Assembly: GCA_045114775.1 (NCBI GenBank)
Contig: JBGULC010000012.1
Location: 62,001 to 126,000 of the forward strand
Direction of reading: 5' to 3'
DNA: 64,000 nt
Source of the DNA: UBA3792 sp045114775
GTDB lineage: Bacteria; Bacillota; Clostridia; Christensenellales; CAG-138
Below the pieces are notes generated by a model. The model was not told the origin of the DNA, ran no database searches, and saw nothing but the letters and a program-made list of their open reading frames with translations. Positions 25,237 to 34,582 of the stretch are shown one piece after another. The position numbers and the translations under genes are program-made. Positions within the stretch are counted from its first letter, which is position 1, and each line of letters begins with the position of its first letter.

Positions 25237-26163
25237 TTACACAAACTGCACGATATAATCATGCAGGTTGCGGTACGCGATGCGCTCAACCTCGGCGGGC
25301 GTGAAGCCCTCCGCAAGGAGCGCGTCGAACAGCGCAGGCAGGTCGGACGGGTTTTTGAGGTCCTTCGGATAGCGCTGCATGCCGTCGAAGTCCGAGCCGA
25401 CGCAAACGTGTTCCACGCCGCCGACCGAGACCGCGTGCGAGATATGCCGAACGATATCCTTGATTGTTGCATGCCCGGAATCCACAAGCTGCGGACCGTA
25501 GAAATTGATCCCGACGACGCCGCCCTTTTCGGCGATCGCCTTGATGTATTCGTCTTTGAGACAGCGCGGTGCGTTCTGAATCGCGCGGCAGTTCGAGTGC
25601 GAAGCAAAGATCGGCTGCGTACTGTACGCCAGCGCGTCCTCGATCCCGTCGTCACTTAGATGCGACACATCAAACGCGATCCCGAGCCGGTTCATTTCGG
25701 TAAGGATCTCGCGTCCCGCGGCGGACAGCCCGCGGCGGCGTTTCCCCTGCCCCGCGCCCGCAAGCTCGTTGTCCGAGTTCCAGGTAAAGGTCATGGCGCG
25801 CACGCCGAGCCGATAGAGATCCCGCAGGATCGAAGGCGAAGCCCCGAGACACTCCGCGCCCTCGACCGCAAGCACCGTCGCGATCTTTCCGCAGCGCGGA
25901 TCGAAGTCCTTACTGAGCGGAACGAATTCCGGACGCGTTTCGTGTATGGCATAGTACCGGTCGATCATGATCAGCACCTGCTCGAGCGGCGGGACCTTCA
26001 GCGTCGTGTCCGCCCATGCCGCAAGAAACTGGATCGCTACCCCGCCTTTTTGCAGGTTTTCCAGCGTGATCGTCTGATTCCGCTTCTGTGTGTCGATCGT
26101 CCAGCCGTAATCCATCGCGCCGAACAGATAATCGCAATGCGCGTCTGCCGCGTAAAACTGCAT
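25237..26163 (-). CDS. M19 family membrane-type dipeptidase
   Basis: 308 residues. The zinc sites of the renal dipeptidase family are all visible: DAHCDYLFG (H-x-D), AVEGAECLG (bridging glutamate), FDVSHLSDDG, ASHSNCRAI and VCVGSDFDG. It hydrolyses dipeptides, often with D-residues, and is cytosolic here as no signal peptide is present. ATG 26163 has AGGAGGA six bases upstream. It stands between RNase Y and tRNA-Trp with a hairpin and a repeat upstream. Confidence 0.94.
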   Translation of the reverse strand: MQFYAADAHCDYLFGAMDYGWTIDTQKRNQTITLENLQKGGVAIQFLAAWADTTLKVPPLEQVLIMIDRYYAIHETRPEFVPLSKDFDPRCGKIATVLAVEGAECLGASPSILRDLYRLGVRAMTFTWNSDNELAGAGQGKRRRGLSAAGREILTEMNRLGIAFDVSHLSDDGIEDALAYSTQPIFASHSNCRAIQNAPRCLKDEYIKAIAEKGGVVGINFYGPQLVDSGHATIKDIVRHISHAVSVGGVEHVCVGSDFDGMQRYPKDLKNPSDLPALFDALLAEGFTPAEVERIAYRNLHDYIVQFV

Positions 26164-26181
26164 TTGATCCTCCTAAAATGA

Positions 26182-26205
26182 AAGGGGTTGTCTTTGCAAC
26201 CCCTT
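26182..26205 (-). other. Hairpin in the dipeptidase leader
   Basis: AAGGGGTTG (26182-26190) pairs perfectly with CAACCCCTT (26197-26205) around a six-base loop, only 18 bp upstream of the start codon. There is no T run, so it is not an ordinary terminator; it may be a remnant of the neighbouring repeat or affect translation. Confidence 0.6.
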
Positions 26206-26213
26206 GATGCTTT

Positions 26214-26390
26214 ACAACCCCTCAGTCACCTGTCGGTGACAGCTCCCCTTGCACAGGGGAGCCAAGAGTTTTTTCTTTCTTGCCCTCCCTGTAGATGGTA
26301 CGCGCGGGCAGCGCGCGATCTACCGCTGCAACGAAGCGCAGCGAAGTATCAAAAGGGAGGGTGGATCGCGAAGCGACACGGAAGGGTTGT
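26214..26390. repeat. Composite intergenic repeat, copy A (inverted ends ACAACCC)
   Basis: 177 bp. The left end reads ACAACCCCTCAGTC and the right end, read from the other strand, ACAACCCTTCCGTG. Inside are the hairpin CAGCTCCCC...GGGGAGCC, a GGGAGGG/CCCTCCC pair, and a module (26294-26345) that closely matches 60945-60995 in inverse orientation (about 43 of 51 positions by eye). It starts about 10 bp after the RNase Y stop. Confidence 0.85.
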
Positions 26391-26399
26391 CTGGTCTCC

Positions 26400-27950
26400 T
26401 TATTTCGCGTAATCGACCGTGCGGGTCTCGCGGATGACGTTGACCTTGATCTGGCCCGGATACTCGAGCTCGCTCTCGATGCGCTTTGCGATATCCTTCG
26501 CCATAATGACGGTCTCGGTATCGCTGACGCGCTCGGGCTTGACGATGATGCGAACCTCTCGGCCCGCCTGGATCGCGTAGGAGTAATCGACGCCCTCGAA
26601 CGAGTTTGCGATCTCCTCGAGCTTCTCAAGGCGCTTGATGTACGCTTCGAGCGTTTCACGCCGTGCGCCGGGTCTTGCCGCCGAGATCGCGTCCGCCGCC
26701 TGCACGAGCACCGCTTCGATCGAGTTGGGATCGACGTCGCCGTGGTGCGCCATGATGCAGTGGATGACCGCGTTGTTCTCGCGATATTTCTTCGCGAGAT
26801 CTGCGCCGATCTGCGCGTGGCTGCCCTCGACCTCGTGGTCGATGGACTTGCCGATGTCGTGCAGAAGGCCCGCGCGCTTCGCGAGCGCGACGTTTGCGCC
26901 GATCTCGCTTGCCATGATGCCGGCGAGGTGCGCGACCTCGATCGAATGCCTCAATACGTTCTGTCCGTAGCTGGTACGGTATTTCATTCTGCCGAGGAGA
27001 CGGATGAGCTCGTGATGCAGACCGTGCACGCCGACTTCGAGAACAGCGGCCTCGCCTGCCTCGCGGATGGTCTGATCGACTTCCTTGCGCGCCTTCTCGA
27101 CCATTTCTTCGATGCGCGCCGGATGGATGCGTCCGTCCATGATCAGCTTTTCGAGGCTGATGCGCGCGATCTCTCTGCGCACCGGATCGAACGCGGACAG
27201 GATGACCGCCTCCGGCGTGTCGTCGATGATCAGATCGACGCCGGTCGCCGTTTCGAGCGCGCGGATGTTGCGTCCTTCACGGCCGATGATGCGGCCCTTC
27301 ATTTCGTCATTGGGCAGCGGCACGACGGACACGGTCGCTTCCGCGACGTGGTCCGCAGCGCAGCGCTGGATCGCCAGCGAGACGATGTTGCGCGCGCGCT
27401 TGTCGGCTTCCTCCTTGGTGCGCTGCTCGATCTCACGGAGCATGACCGCCGCTTCGTGCTTCGCTTCCTGCTCCGCGCGGGAAAGCACCATGGTCTTTGC
27501 TTCGTCGAGGGTGATGCCGGAAATGCGCTCCAGCTCCTCCTCCTGCTTCTTGTAGAGGGCGTTGATCTCGTCCTCCAGCTTGTCGAGCTTCTTGGTGCGG
27601 TCGTTCAGCTGCTGTTCGCGGCTCTCGACGCCTTCCAGCTTCTTATCCAGCGATTCCTCGCGCTGGAACAGTCTGCGTTCGTTCTGTTTCAGTTCGTTTC
27701 TGCGTTCCCGGACTTCCTTCTCGGCCTCGTTGCGGATCTTGTAGGCTTCGTCCTTCGCTTCCAGTACCTTTTCCTTACGGATCTCTTCGGCTTTCTTCTG
27801 CGCTTCATCGTACAGGCGCTTCACGGCGTCCTCGGCCTTCTCGACCTTCGCCTCCGCCACGTTCTTACGATAGAAGTAGCCGATCGCAATTCCGATCGCG
27901 CCGCCTAAAAGCAACCCGGCGCCGATCAATACGTATTGCCACCACTCCAC
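26400..27950 (-). CDS. rny: Ribonuclease Y
   Basis: 516 residues: an N-terminal membrane helix (about 4-24), a long coiled coil (about 30-200), a KH domain (ADHVAEATVSVVPLPNDEMKGRIIGREGRNIRALE) and an HD domain with HDIGKSIDHEVEG and HHGDVDP. It is the endonuclease that starts mRNA decay in Bacillota, anchored to the membrane. GTG 27950 is the start, with GGAG upstream. A good promoter lies about 170 bp upstream. A composite repeat begins right after its stop. Confidence 0.97.
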   Translation of the reverse strand: MEWWQYVLIGAGLLLGGAIGIAIGYFYRKNVAEAKVEKAEDAVKRLYDEAQKKAEEIRKEKVLEAKDEAYKIRNEAEKEVRERRNELKQNERRLFQREESLDKKLEGVESREQQLNDRTKKLDKLEDEINALYKKQEEELERISGITLDEAKTMVLSRAEQEAKHEAAVMLREIEQRTKEEADKRARNIVSLAIQRCAADHVAEATVSVVPLPNDEMKGRIIGREGRNIRALETATGVDLIIDDTPEAVILSAFDPVRREIARISLEKLIMDGRIHPARIEEMVEKARKEVDQTIREAGEAAVLEVGVHGLHHELIRLLGRMKYRTSYGQNVLRHSIEVAHLAGIMASEIGANVALAKRAGLLHDIGKSIDHEVEGSHAQIGADLAKKYRENNAVIHCIMAHHGDVDPNSIEAVLVQAADAISAARPGARRETLEAYIKRLEKLEEIANSFEGVDYSYAIQAGREVRIIVKPERVSDTETVIMAKDIAKRIESELEYPGQIKVNVIRETRTVDYAK

Positions 27951-28118
27951 GTTATTCTACTCCGATCTATATCAATATAACCGAGCATACTGCCCGGCTA
28001 TTCCTCAGGATCGATTCAAGTTTTCGAAATAGTTCAACGCGCCAACAGCGCGGCAAAGCGTTCCGCAAATCTATAATCTATGATGAACGCACTCGGCAGT
28101 GCAGGATTACTCGATAAT

Positions 28119-28147
28119 ATTGTAAACGCATTTCCCGGCAAAGTCAA
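28119..28147 (-). promoter_or_regulatory. Promoter of rny
   Basis: TTGACT (28147-28142), 17 bp, TACAAT (28124-28119). It leaves a leader of about 165 bases before the GTG start. Apart from this promoter and the polC terminator, 27951-28236 shows no other feature. Confidence 0.75.
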
Positions 28148-28200
28148 GGACGAACTGCATAAAAACCATGTATCTGTATAATATATCTTCGCAGATATGC

Positions 28201-28226
28201 AAAAGGAAGCCGATCCGGCGGCTTCC
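28201..28226 (-). terminator. Terminator of polC
   Basis: GGAAGCCG (28205-28212) pairs with CGGCTTCC (28219-28226); the minus strand continues TTTTGC. A modest T run but just 11 bp after the polC stop. Confidence 0.7.
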
Positions 28227-28236
28227 TTCGCTTTTT

Positions 28237-31200
28237 TCAGAAATCGAACAGCGAGATCTGCTTCTTCTTCGGCATGTCGCCGAATGCGCCGACCTGCTCG
28301 AGCATGGAGACGATGCCGGTGTTTGCGCCGGTCTCGTTTGCAAAGTCCTCGATCGTCGGATAGCGCACGCCGGGCTTTCTTTTCTCGCAGATCGCGATCG
28401 CCTGTCCCGCGCCGACGCCGGGGATCGCGTCGAACGGCGGACGCAGCGCATTGCCCTCGATCAAAAACTTCGTCGCGTCGGACTTGTAGATATCGACCGG
28501 CAACAGCTCGATCCCGCGGAGATTCATCTCGTACACGAGCTCCAGGATCGTAACAAGCTCCTTGTCCTTCTTCTTTTCGCTGTCGGTCTTCTGCCCGGCG
28601 TTCGCGTCCTTCTCGATCAGGTCGATCTGTTTCTTCACCGCCTCCGGACCGCCGGAAGCGCGCGTGATGTCGAACGTGTCCGCGCGGACCGTGAAATAGA
28701 CCGCGTAGAACGCGAGCGGATGATGCACCTTATAGTACGCGATGCGGAACGAGCTCATCGAGTACGCGACCGCGTGCCCGCGCGGGAACATGTACTTGAT
28801 CTTCTTGCAGGAGTCGATGAACCACGCGGGGATCGCGCCGTCGACCATCGCCTGCTCCATCTCGTCGGTCAGGCCCTTGCCCTTTCGGACGCGCTCCATG
28901 ATCTTGAACGAGAGCGACGCCTCCATGTCGTGCGCGATGAGGTAGTTCATGATGTCGTCGCGCGTGCAGAGGACCTCGCTTAGCTTCGCGATGCCTCCCG
29001 TGACGAGCGGCTCGGCGTTGTTGAGCCACACGTCCGTGCCGTGCGTCAGCCCCGCAATGCGGATCAGCTCCTCGAACGTCGTCGGGCGCGTGTTCTCAAG
29101 CACCTGCCGCACAAAGCCCGTGCCGAACTCCGGCACGCCGAGCGTACCGAGCGAGCAGCCGATCTCCGTGAGGTCGATGTGAAGCGGCTCTACGGTCGAA
29201 AACAGCATGCGCGTGTCGGGATCGTCCAAGGGGATCTCGCGCGGGTTCAGCCCGGTCAGCGCTTCGAGCATGTGCAGCGCCGTCGGATCGTCGTGCCCGA
29301 GGATGTCCAGCTTGACGAGACGGTCGTCCATCGCGTGGAAGTCGAAATGCGTGGTGATCGTGTTTTTGTCGACCTTGTCCGCCGGGTACTGGATCGGGGT
29401 ATAGTCGTAGACCTCGGTGTATTCGTCGTGATCGCGCGGCACGATGACGATGCCGCCCGGGTGCTGTCCGGTCGTGACCTTGACGCCCTCGCAGCCCTTT
29501 TCAAGTCGCTGGACCTCGGCGGACGAGAACGTGCGGCCCGTGGTCTCCGCGAACGAATAGACGCACTCGAACGCCTTCCGCTCCGCAAGGCCGGAGATCG
29601 TGCCCGCGCGGAACGCGTGCCCCTTGCCGAACATCTCCTCGACGTATTTATGCGCAACCGGCTGATACTCGCCGGAAAAGTTCAGGTCGATATCGGGGAC
29701 CTTGTCGCCCTTGAAGCCCAAAAAGACCTCGAACGGGATCTCAAAGCCCTCTTTTTTGAGCATCGTGCCGCAGACGGGACACGCGCGGTTCGGCATATCC
29801 GCGCCGACGCTGTACTTCTCCTTGTCGATGTCGAAGTCCGAGAATTTGCACTTCGGGCAGACGTAATGCGGCGCGAGCGCGTTGACCTCCGTGATGCCCG
29901 CGAGCATCGCCACGACGGACGAGCCGACGGAACCGCGGCTGCCCACGAGATACCCGTCGGACAGCGATTTTTTCACGAGCCGCTGCGCCATCAGATACAG
30001 CGAGGCATAGTGGTTGCCGATGATGGATTTCAATTCCTTGTCGAGCCTTGCCTGCACGATCGGCGGCAGCGGGTCGCCGTAGATCTCATGCGCGCGGTCG
30101 ATCGCCGTGTTCTTGAGCTCCTCCTCCGCGTTTTCGATCGTCGGGGAATGCGTGCCGTCCGGGAAGGGCTTCAGTTCGTCGCAAAGATCCGCGATCCGGT
30201 TCGGCACGTCGATGACGACCTCATGCGCCTTTTCGGGACCGAGATAGGAGAACTCTTCAAGCATCTCCTGCGTCGGCTTGAAGTACAGCGGTGCCTGCTG
30301 CTCGGCGTCCTCGAAGCCGAGCTTGCTCATCAGAATCGCGCGGTAGATCGCGTCGGAAGGCTCTAAAAAGTGCACGTCGCCGGTCGCGGCCACGGGTTTT
30401 CCCATCTTTTCGCCGAGCGCGACGATCCTGCGGTTCAGATCTTTAAGACCTTCGTCGTTTTCGACCCTGCCCTCGCGTTTCAAAAACGCGTTGTTGCCGA
30501 TCGGCTGGATCTCGAAATAGTCGTAAAACGCGGCGATCTTTTCGATCTGCTCCTCCGGTTCTCCGTTCAAAATCGCGCGGAAAAGCTCGCCCGCCTCACA
30601 CGCGGAGCCGATGATGAGATCGCTCCTGTAAAGCATCAGCAGCGATTTCGGGATCTGCGGGCGTACGTGCAGATAGTCAAGGTGCGCCCAGCTCACGAGC
30701 TTATACAGGTCCTTCATGCCCTTCTGCGTCCGGGCAAGCAGGATGATGTGTTTCGTCTGCCGCTTTTCCTTCGCGGTGCGGCGGAGGTACGCCTCATGCG
30801 TGTTCGGCACCGCCGGGATGCGGTCGATGCCGCGTTCTTTCAGCATGGCGATAAACCGCAGCAAAATCTCCGCGCAGGTGTTCGCGTCGTCGTCCGCGCG
30901 GTGGTGGCTGCCCATGTCGATGTCGAAATACGCGGAAATGGTATCGAGCTTATGATTTTCGAGCTCGTCGCGCAGCAGATAGCGCGAGAGCATCAGCGTG
31001 TCCGCGTACGGCATCGGGAACACGATCCCGAACCGGTCGCCGTGTCGCGTGATGAAGCCCGTATCGAAGTTCGCGTTGTGCGCGACAAGCGTGCTGCCCT
31101 CCGCAAACGCGCGGAAACGCTCGAGGACCTCGCGCGTGGTCGGCGCGCCCTCGAGCATCGGCTGCGTGATGCCGGTGAGCTCCGTGATGTTCTTCGGAAT

Positions 31201-32250
31201 GACGACGCCGTCGTCGATAAAGGACTGGAACCGACCCGTGACCTTGCCCTCGTGCAGGCGCACCGCGCCGATCTCGATGATATCGCAGCTTTCGGCCTTC
31301 AGACCCGTCGTTTCGATGTCGAACACGGTGAAGTCGCCGTCCGCGGGGATCGCCTCGCAGTCGGGGATCAGATACCCCTCCACGCCGAAGATCGCCTTGA
31401 CACCGGTCGCCTTCGCCGCCTTCGCCGCCTCCGGGAACGCCTGGACCACGCCGTGATCGGTGATCGCAAGCGCCTTGTGCCCCCAGCGCTTCGCCGTGCG
31501 GAACGCGTCGGTCAGGTTCGTGATGCCGTCCATCGTGGACATCTTGGAGTGCAGATGCAGCTCGACGCGCTTTTCCTCCGCGTCGTCGCTCCTCAAAGCG
31601 CGCGAACGCACGTCCGCGGAATCGACGTATACGCTGCGTTCGCCGGTCTTTTTGACGATCTTGCAGGTCCCCTTGATCCGAAGATCCTTGCCGCCCTTCG
31701 CCGCGTCGTTCAGCCAATGGTCGAACCGCGCGGCCTGCCATTCCTCGGGAAAGCTTGCGGTGCAGTAGATCGAATCGGAAAGATCGGTCACGTTGAACAG
31801 GACCCGGCAGTTCGGCTTCTTTTGCCGCATCGACCAGTCGTCGCGGATCTCGGAGGAAACGAGCCTTCCGGTAAACACGGCGGACGTTTCCGCCTCGCCG
31901 TCCAGCTCGAAGATCGAGACCTCCTCCGCCCCCTCCGGGATCGGCTTTCCGAGCAGCACGCCGTTTTCGGGGATCGGCACGTCGACCTCGTTCTTTTTCT
32001 GCGGCGCGGGCTTCACCGCGACGCGCTCCGGCTCGACGTCATGATACTCGAATACGACCGCATACATGGGCAGCAGCGCACGGATCGCCGCCTCCCACGT
32101 TTTCAAACCGTTCTCCGATATAAGCTTTGCCATGCGGTCGACGGAGACCGTCAGCGTCTGCGTCTCACGCGAAAGGCACACGTTTCGGATCGTGAGCCAA
32201 TCGGTCTTCACGCGCGCTTCGTCGTACGCCGCTCTGAGTTCGTCCTTCAT
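28237..32250 (-). CDS. polC: DNA polymerase III subunit alpha, PolC type
   Basis: 1337 residues. An OB-fold region (about 95-215) precedes a PHP domain split by the proofreading exonuclease: VELHLHSKMSTMDG (about 231), then FTVFDIETTGL and VAHNANFDTGF of the DEDD exonuclease. A zinc finger (CPKC...CPVCG) and the catalytic palm (PDIDLNFSGEYQ) follow, with helix-hairpin-helix near the C-terminus (FDAIPGVGAGQAI). This is the Gram-positive replicative polymerase with built-in exonuclease. It is about 100 residues shorter than Bacillus PolC, mostly at the N-terminus. It ends the pyrH-to-polC gene block. Confidence 0.97.
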   Translation of the reverse strand: MKDELRAAYDEARVKTDWLTIRNVCLSRETQTLTVSVDRMAKLISENGLKTWEAAIRALLPMYAVVFEYHDVEPERVAVKPAPQKKNEVDVPIPENGVLLGKPIPEGAEEVSIFELDGEAETSAVFTGRLVSSEIRDDWSMRQKKPNCRVLFNVTDLSDSIYCTASFPEEWQAARFDHWLNDAAKGGKDLRIKGTCKIVKKTGERSVYVDSADVRSRALRSDDAEEKRVELHLHSKMSTMDGITNLTDAFRTAKRWGHKALAITDHGVVQAFPEAAKAAKATGVKAIFGVEGYLIPDCEAIPADGDFTVFDIETTGLKAESCDIIEIGAVRLHEGKVTGRFQSFIDDGVVIPKNITELTGITQPMLEGAPTTREVLERFRAFAEGSTLVAHNANFDTGFITRHGDRFGIVFPMPYADTLMLSRYLLRDELENHKLDTISAYFDIDMGSHHRADDDANTCAEILLRFIAMLKERGIDRIPAVPNTHEAYLRRTAKEKRQTKHIILLARTQKGMKDLYKLVSWAHLDYLHVRPQIPKSLLMLYRSDLIIGSACEAGELFRAILNGEPEEQIEKIAAFYDYFEIQPIGNNAFLKREGRVENDEGLKDLNRRIVALGEKMGKPVAATGDVHFLEPSDAIYRAILMSKLGFEDAEQQAPLYFKPTQEMLEEFSYLGPEKAHEVVIDVPNRIADLCDELKPFPDGTHSPTIENAEEELKNTAIDRAHEIYGDPLPPIVQARLDKELKSIIGNHYASLYLMAQRLVKKSLSDGYLVGSRGSVGSSVVAMLAGITEVNALAPHYVCPKCKFSDFDIDKEKYSVGADMPNRACPVCGTMLKKEGFEIPFEVFLGFKGDKVPDIDLNFSGEYQPVAHKYVEEMFGKGHAFRAGTISGLAERKAFECVYSFAETTGRTFSSAEVQRLEKGCEGVKVTTGQHPGGIVIVPRDHDEYTEVYDYTPIQYPADKVDKNTITTHFDFHAMDDRLVKLDILGHDDPTALHMLEALTGLNPREIPLDDPDTRMLFSTVEPLHIDLTEIGCSLGTLGVPEFGTGFVRQVLENTRPTTFEELIRIAGLTHGTDVWLNNAEPLVTGGIAKLSEVLCTRDDIMNYLIAHDMEASLSFKIMERVRKGKGLTDEMEQAMVDGAIPAWFIDSCKKIKYMFPRGHAVAYSMSSFRIAYYKVHHPLAFYAVYFTVRADTFDITRASGGPEAVKKQIDLIEKDANAGQKTDSEKKKDKELVTILELVYEMNLRGIELLPVDIYKSDATKFLIEGNALRPPFDAIPGVGAGQAIAICEKRKPGVRYPTIEDFANETGANTGIVSMLEQVGAFGDMPKKKQISLFDF

Positions 32251-32306
32251 GCTGCCCCTTTGTCCCGATATATCCCCGGAGCGGACCTCGTCCGCCCGCA
32301 GCGATC

Positions 32307-33353
32307 TTATACGCCCAGCAGCGCGTTGGCCTCGTCGACCAGACGCCGCAAAATCTCTTCATAGCCGCCGTTTCCGACGATCTCGCCCTTTTTGATCAGC
32401 ACGCCGTTGCCGTCGCCGAACGCCACGCCGATGTCCGCTTCTCGCGCTTCGCCTGGCCCGTTGACCGCGCAGCCCATGACCGCGATCTTCAGATAGCCCT
32501 TGTTGTGCGCGACGTGTTCGTTCACGTACGCCGCGGCCTTTTCGACGTCGCAGCGCGTCCGTCCGCAGGTCGGGCAGGAAACGATCTCCACGTCGTCCTT
32601 CCGAAGCCCGCAGGCACGCAGGATCGCAAGCGCGGTCTCGACCTCGCGCACGGGGTCGCCTGTTAAGGAGACGCGCATCGTGTCGCCGATGCCCTGCAAA
32701 AGCAGCGCGCCGAGCCCCGCCGCGCTCTTGATGATTCCGGTCTCGATCGGGCCGGTCTCTGTGATGCCGATGTGCAGCGGATAATCCATCCGCGCCTGCG
32801 CCATGCGATAAGAGTGCACCGTCTCGGAAACGGTCGTGCATTTTAAGGAGATCACGATATCGTCGAACCCGCAGTCCTCCAGAAGCTTTGCGTGGCCCAT
32901 CGCGCTGCGGCACATCGCCTCCGCGGGGTTTTCGCGGTACAGCGGCAAAAACTGCTTTTCGATCGAGCCGCCGTTGATGCCGATGCGGATCGGCACATGA
33001 TGGCTTTTACAGCAGTCCGCGACCATGCGCACACGCTCCGGGCTTCCGATGTTGCCCGGATTGATGCGCAGCTTGTCCACGCCGTTTTCAACCGCCGCGA
33101 TCGCAAGCCGGTAGTTGAAATGCACGTCGGCGACAAGCGGGATATGGATGCGGTCCTTGATCTCCCTGATCGCCTCCGCCGCCGCTTCGTCGAACACCGC
33201 AACGCGGATGATCTCGCATCCGGCGTTTTCAAGCCGCAGGATCTGTTCGACCGTCGCGTCGACGTTTCGCGTATCCGTATTGCACATCGACTGCACGGAG
33301 ACAGGTGCGCCGCCGCCGATCTGCACGTTTCCGACCTTCACAAAATCCGCCAT
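32307..33353 (-). CDS. ispG: 4-hydroxy-3-methylbut-2-enyl-diphosphate synthase (flavodoxin type)
   Basis: 348 residues. VKVGNVQIGGGAPVSVQSMCNTDT starts the TIM-barrel domain, and the C-terminal 4Fe-4S cysteines appear in SCPTCGRTRCD and MGCAVNGPGEA. It makes HMBPP, the penultimate step of the MEP isoprenoid pathway, in the cytosol. It begins 1 bp after the rseP stop and is in the same operon as dxr and uppS. Confidence 0.97.
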   Translation of the reverse strand: MADFVKVGNVQIGGGAPVSVQSMCNTDTRNVDATVEQILRLENAGCEIIRVAVFDEAAAEAIREIKDRIHIPLVADVHFNYRLAIAAVENGVDKLRINPGNIGSPERVRMVADCCKSHHVPIRIGINGGSIEKQFLPLYRENPAEAMCRSAMGHAKLLEDCGFDDIVISLKCTTVSETVHSYRMAQARMDYPLHIGITETGPIETGIIKSAAGLGALLLQGIGDTMRVSLTGDPVREVETALAILRACGLRKDDVEIVSCPTCGRTRCDVEKAAAYVNEHVAHNKGYLKIAVMGCAVNGPGEAREADIGVAFGDGNGVLIKKGEIVGNGGYEEILRRLVDEANALLGV

Positions 33354-33354
33354 A

Positions 33355-34572
33355 TCAGCCTCCGAAGCACCGGATGATGTCGTTGACCGTGACCGCCAGG
33401 ATTAGCAGAAGCAGCGCGCCCATGCCGATCAGATGCACCATGCCCTCCTTTTCGGGCGGCACGGGCTTTTTGCGGATCATCTCGATGATGATGAAAATCA
33501 GCCGTCCGCCGTCCAGCGCGGGCAGCGGCAGAAGGTTCACGATGCCGAGGTTTACGGCGATCAGCGCCATCAGGAACAGGTAGGAATGCGCCGCGTCCGC
33601 CGCCGTTTCCGCCTGCGCGACCGTTTCGCTCACCGCGTCGACCACGCCGATGACGCCGGACATATCGCGGCAGCTTGCCTGCCCCGTGATCAGCATCCAG
33701 AATGATTCATAGACCAGTTTGCCGGTCTCCCAGGTCTCCGGAAACGCCGCAAGCGCCGCCGTAGCGACGTTGAACGTCTCCTCCTTTACAGAATACGTTC
33801 CCCATTGAATGCCGACGCCCATCAGTTTGTCGCCGGTCTTCTGGTCGATATTCATGCGCGTGAAGCGCAGGGTCATCTCCGAGCCGCCGATCAGCGCGAC
33901 GTCCGTCTGCTTGACATGCTTCTCCTCCGTCGTATGCGTCTCGATTTCGGCGCCGCGCAGCACGACAAGCTCCATTCCGTTCGGATCGGCGCTGTTCATC
34001 AGCTTTCGAAGCGCGCGATCGTCGTCGAAGCGCTTGCCGTCGATCGAAACGAGGATATCGTTCTCTTCGACGCCCGCCTCCGCAGCCGGGCTGTTCTCTC
34101 CGACCGCGATCACGCGCACAAACAGATCGCCCGTCGTCGTTCTTCCGTACGCGAGCAAAATCACAAAGCACAGGACCGTACAGGTGAGGATATTGACCAG
34201 CGGGCCCGCCAGAACGACCAGAAAGCGCTTCCACGCAGGCATGGCGGAAAAGAGCGTCTTGTTTGGATCCTTCGGCGGTTCCTCGGCTTTCGTTTCCGGT
34301 TCGTCGGTCTCAAACGCCTCCGGATGCTTTTTCTTCTTTTCACCGTCCTGACCGTCCTCGCCGTAGAAGCGGCAGGAGCCGCCGATCGGCAGCGCGCGCA
34401 GCGTAAACTCCGTGCGCTTGCCCTTGATGCCGAACAGCTTCGGCCCGAGGCCCACGGAAAACTCCGTGATCGTAAAGCCCAGCCATCTTCCCATCAGGAA
34501 ATGGCCGAGCTCGTGTGTGATGACGAGGACCGAAAGTCCTAAGATCGCCAGTAAAATGTACCAGATCGTCAT
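33355..34572 (-). CDS. rseP: Site-2 protease RseP (RIP metalloprotease)
   Basis: 405 residues. The zinc motif HELGH is at residues 20-24 in the first membrane helix; a PDZ domain (about 150-240: VRVIAVGENSPAAEAGVEENDILVSID) and the second metal motif NLLPLPALDGG near the C-terminus complete the family pattern. It cleaves anti-sigma factors and other substrates within the membrane. A charged insert (KKKKHPEAFETDEPETKAEEPP) follows the first helix. ATG 34572 is chosen because the family N-terminus starts there; the open frame continues 16 codons upstream. The two ECF systems here are possible customers. Confidence 0.95.
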   Translation of the reverse strand: MTIWYILLAILGLSVLVITHELGHFLMGRWLGFTITEFSVGLGPKLFGIKGKRTEFTLRALPIGGSCRFYGEDGQDGEKKKKHPEAFETDEPETKAEEPPKDPNKTLFSAMPAWKRFLVVLAGPLVNILTCTVLCFVILLAYGRTTTGDLFVRVIAVGENSPAAEAGVEENDILVSIDGKRFDDDRALRKLMNSADPNGMELVVLRGAEIETHTTEEKHVKQTDVALIGGSEMTLRFTRMNIDQKTGDKLMGVGIQWGTYSVKEETFNVATAALAAFPETWETGKLVYESFWMLITGQASCRDMSGVIGVVDAVSETVAQAETAADAAHSYLFLMALIAVNLGIVNLLPLPALDGGRLIFIIIEMIRKKPVPPEKEGMVHLIGMGALLLLILAVTVNDIIRCFGG

Positions 34573-34582
34573 ATCGTTTCCT

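Noticed and set aside
30370..32364. 664-codon plus-strand frame opposite polC
   Set aside because: Fully overlaps the essential polC exonuclease and PHP region and shows no family signature.
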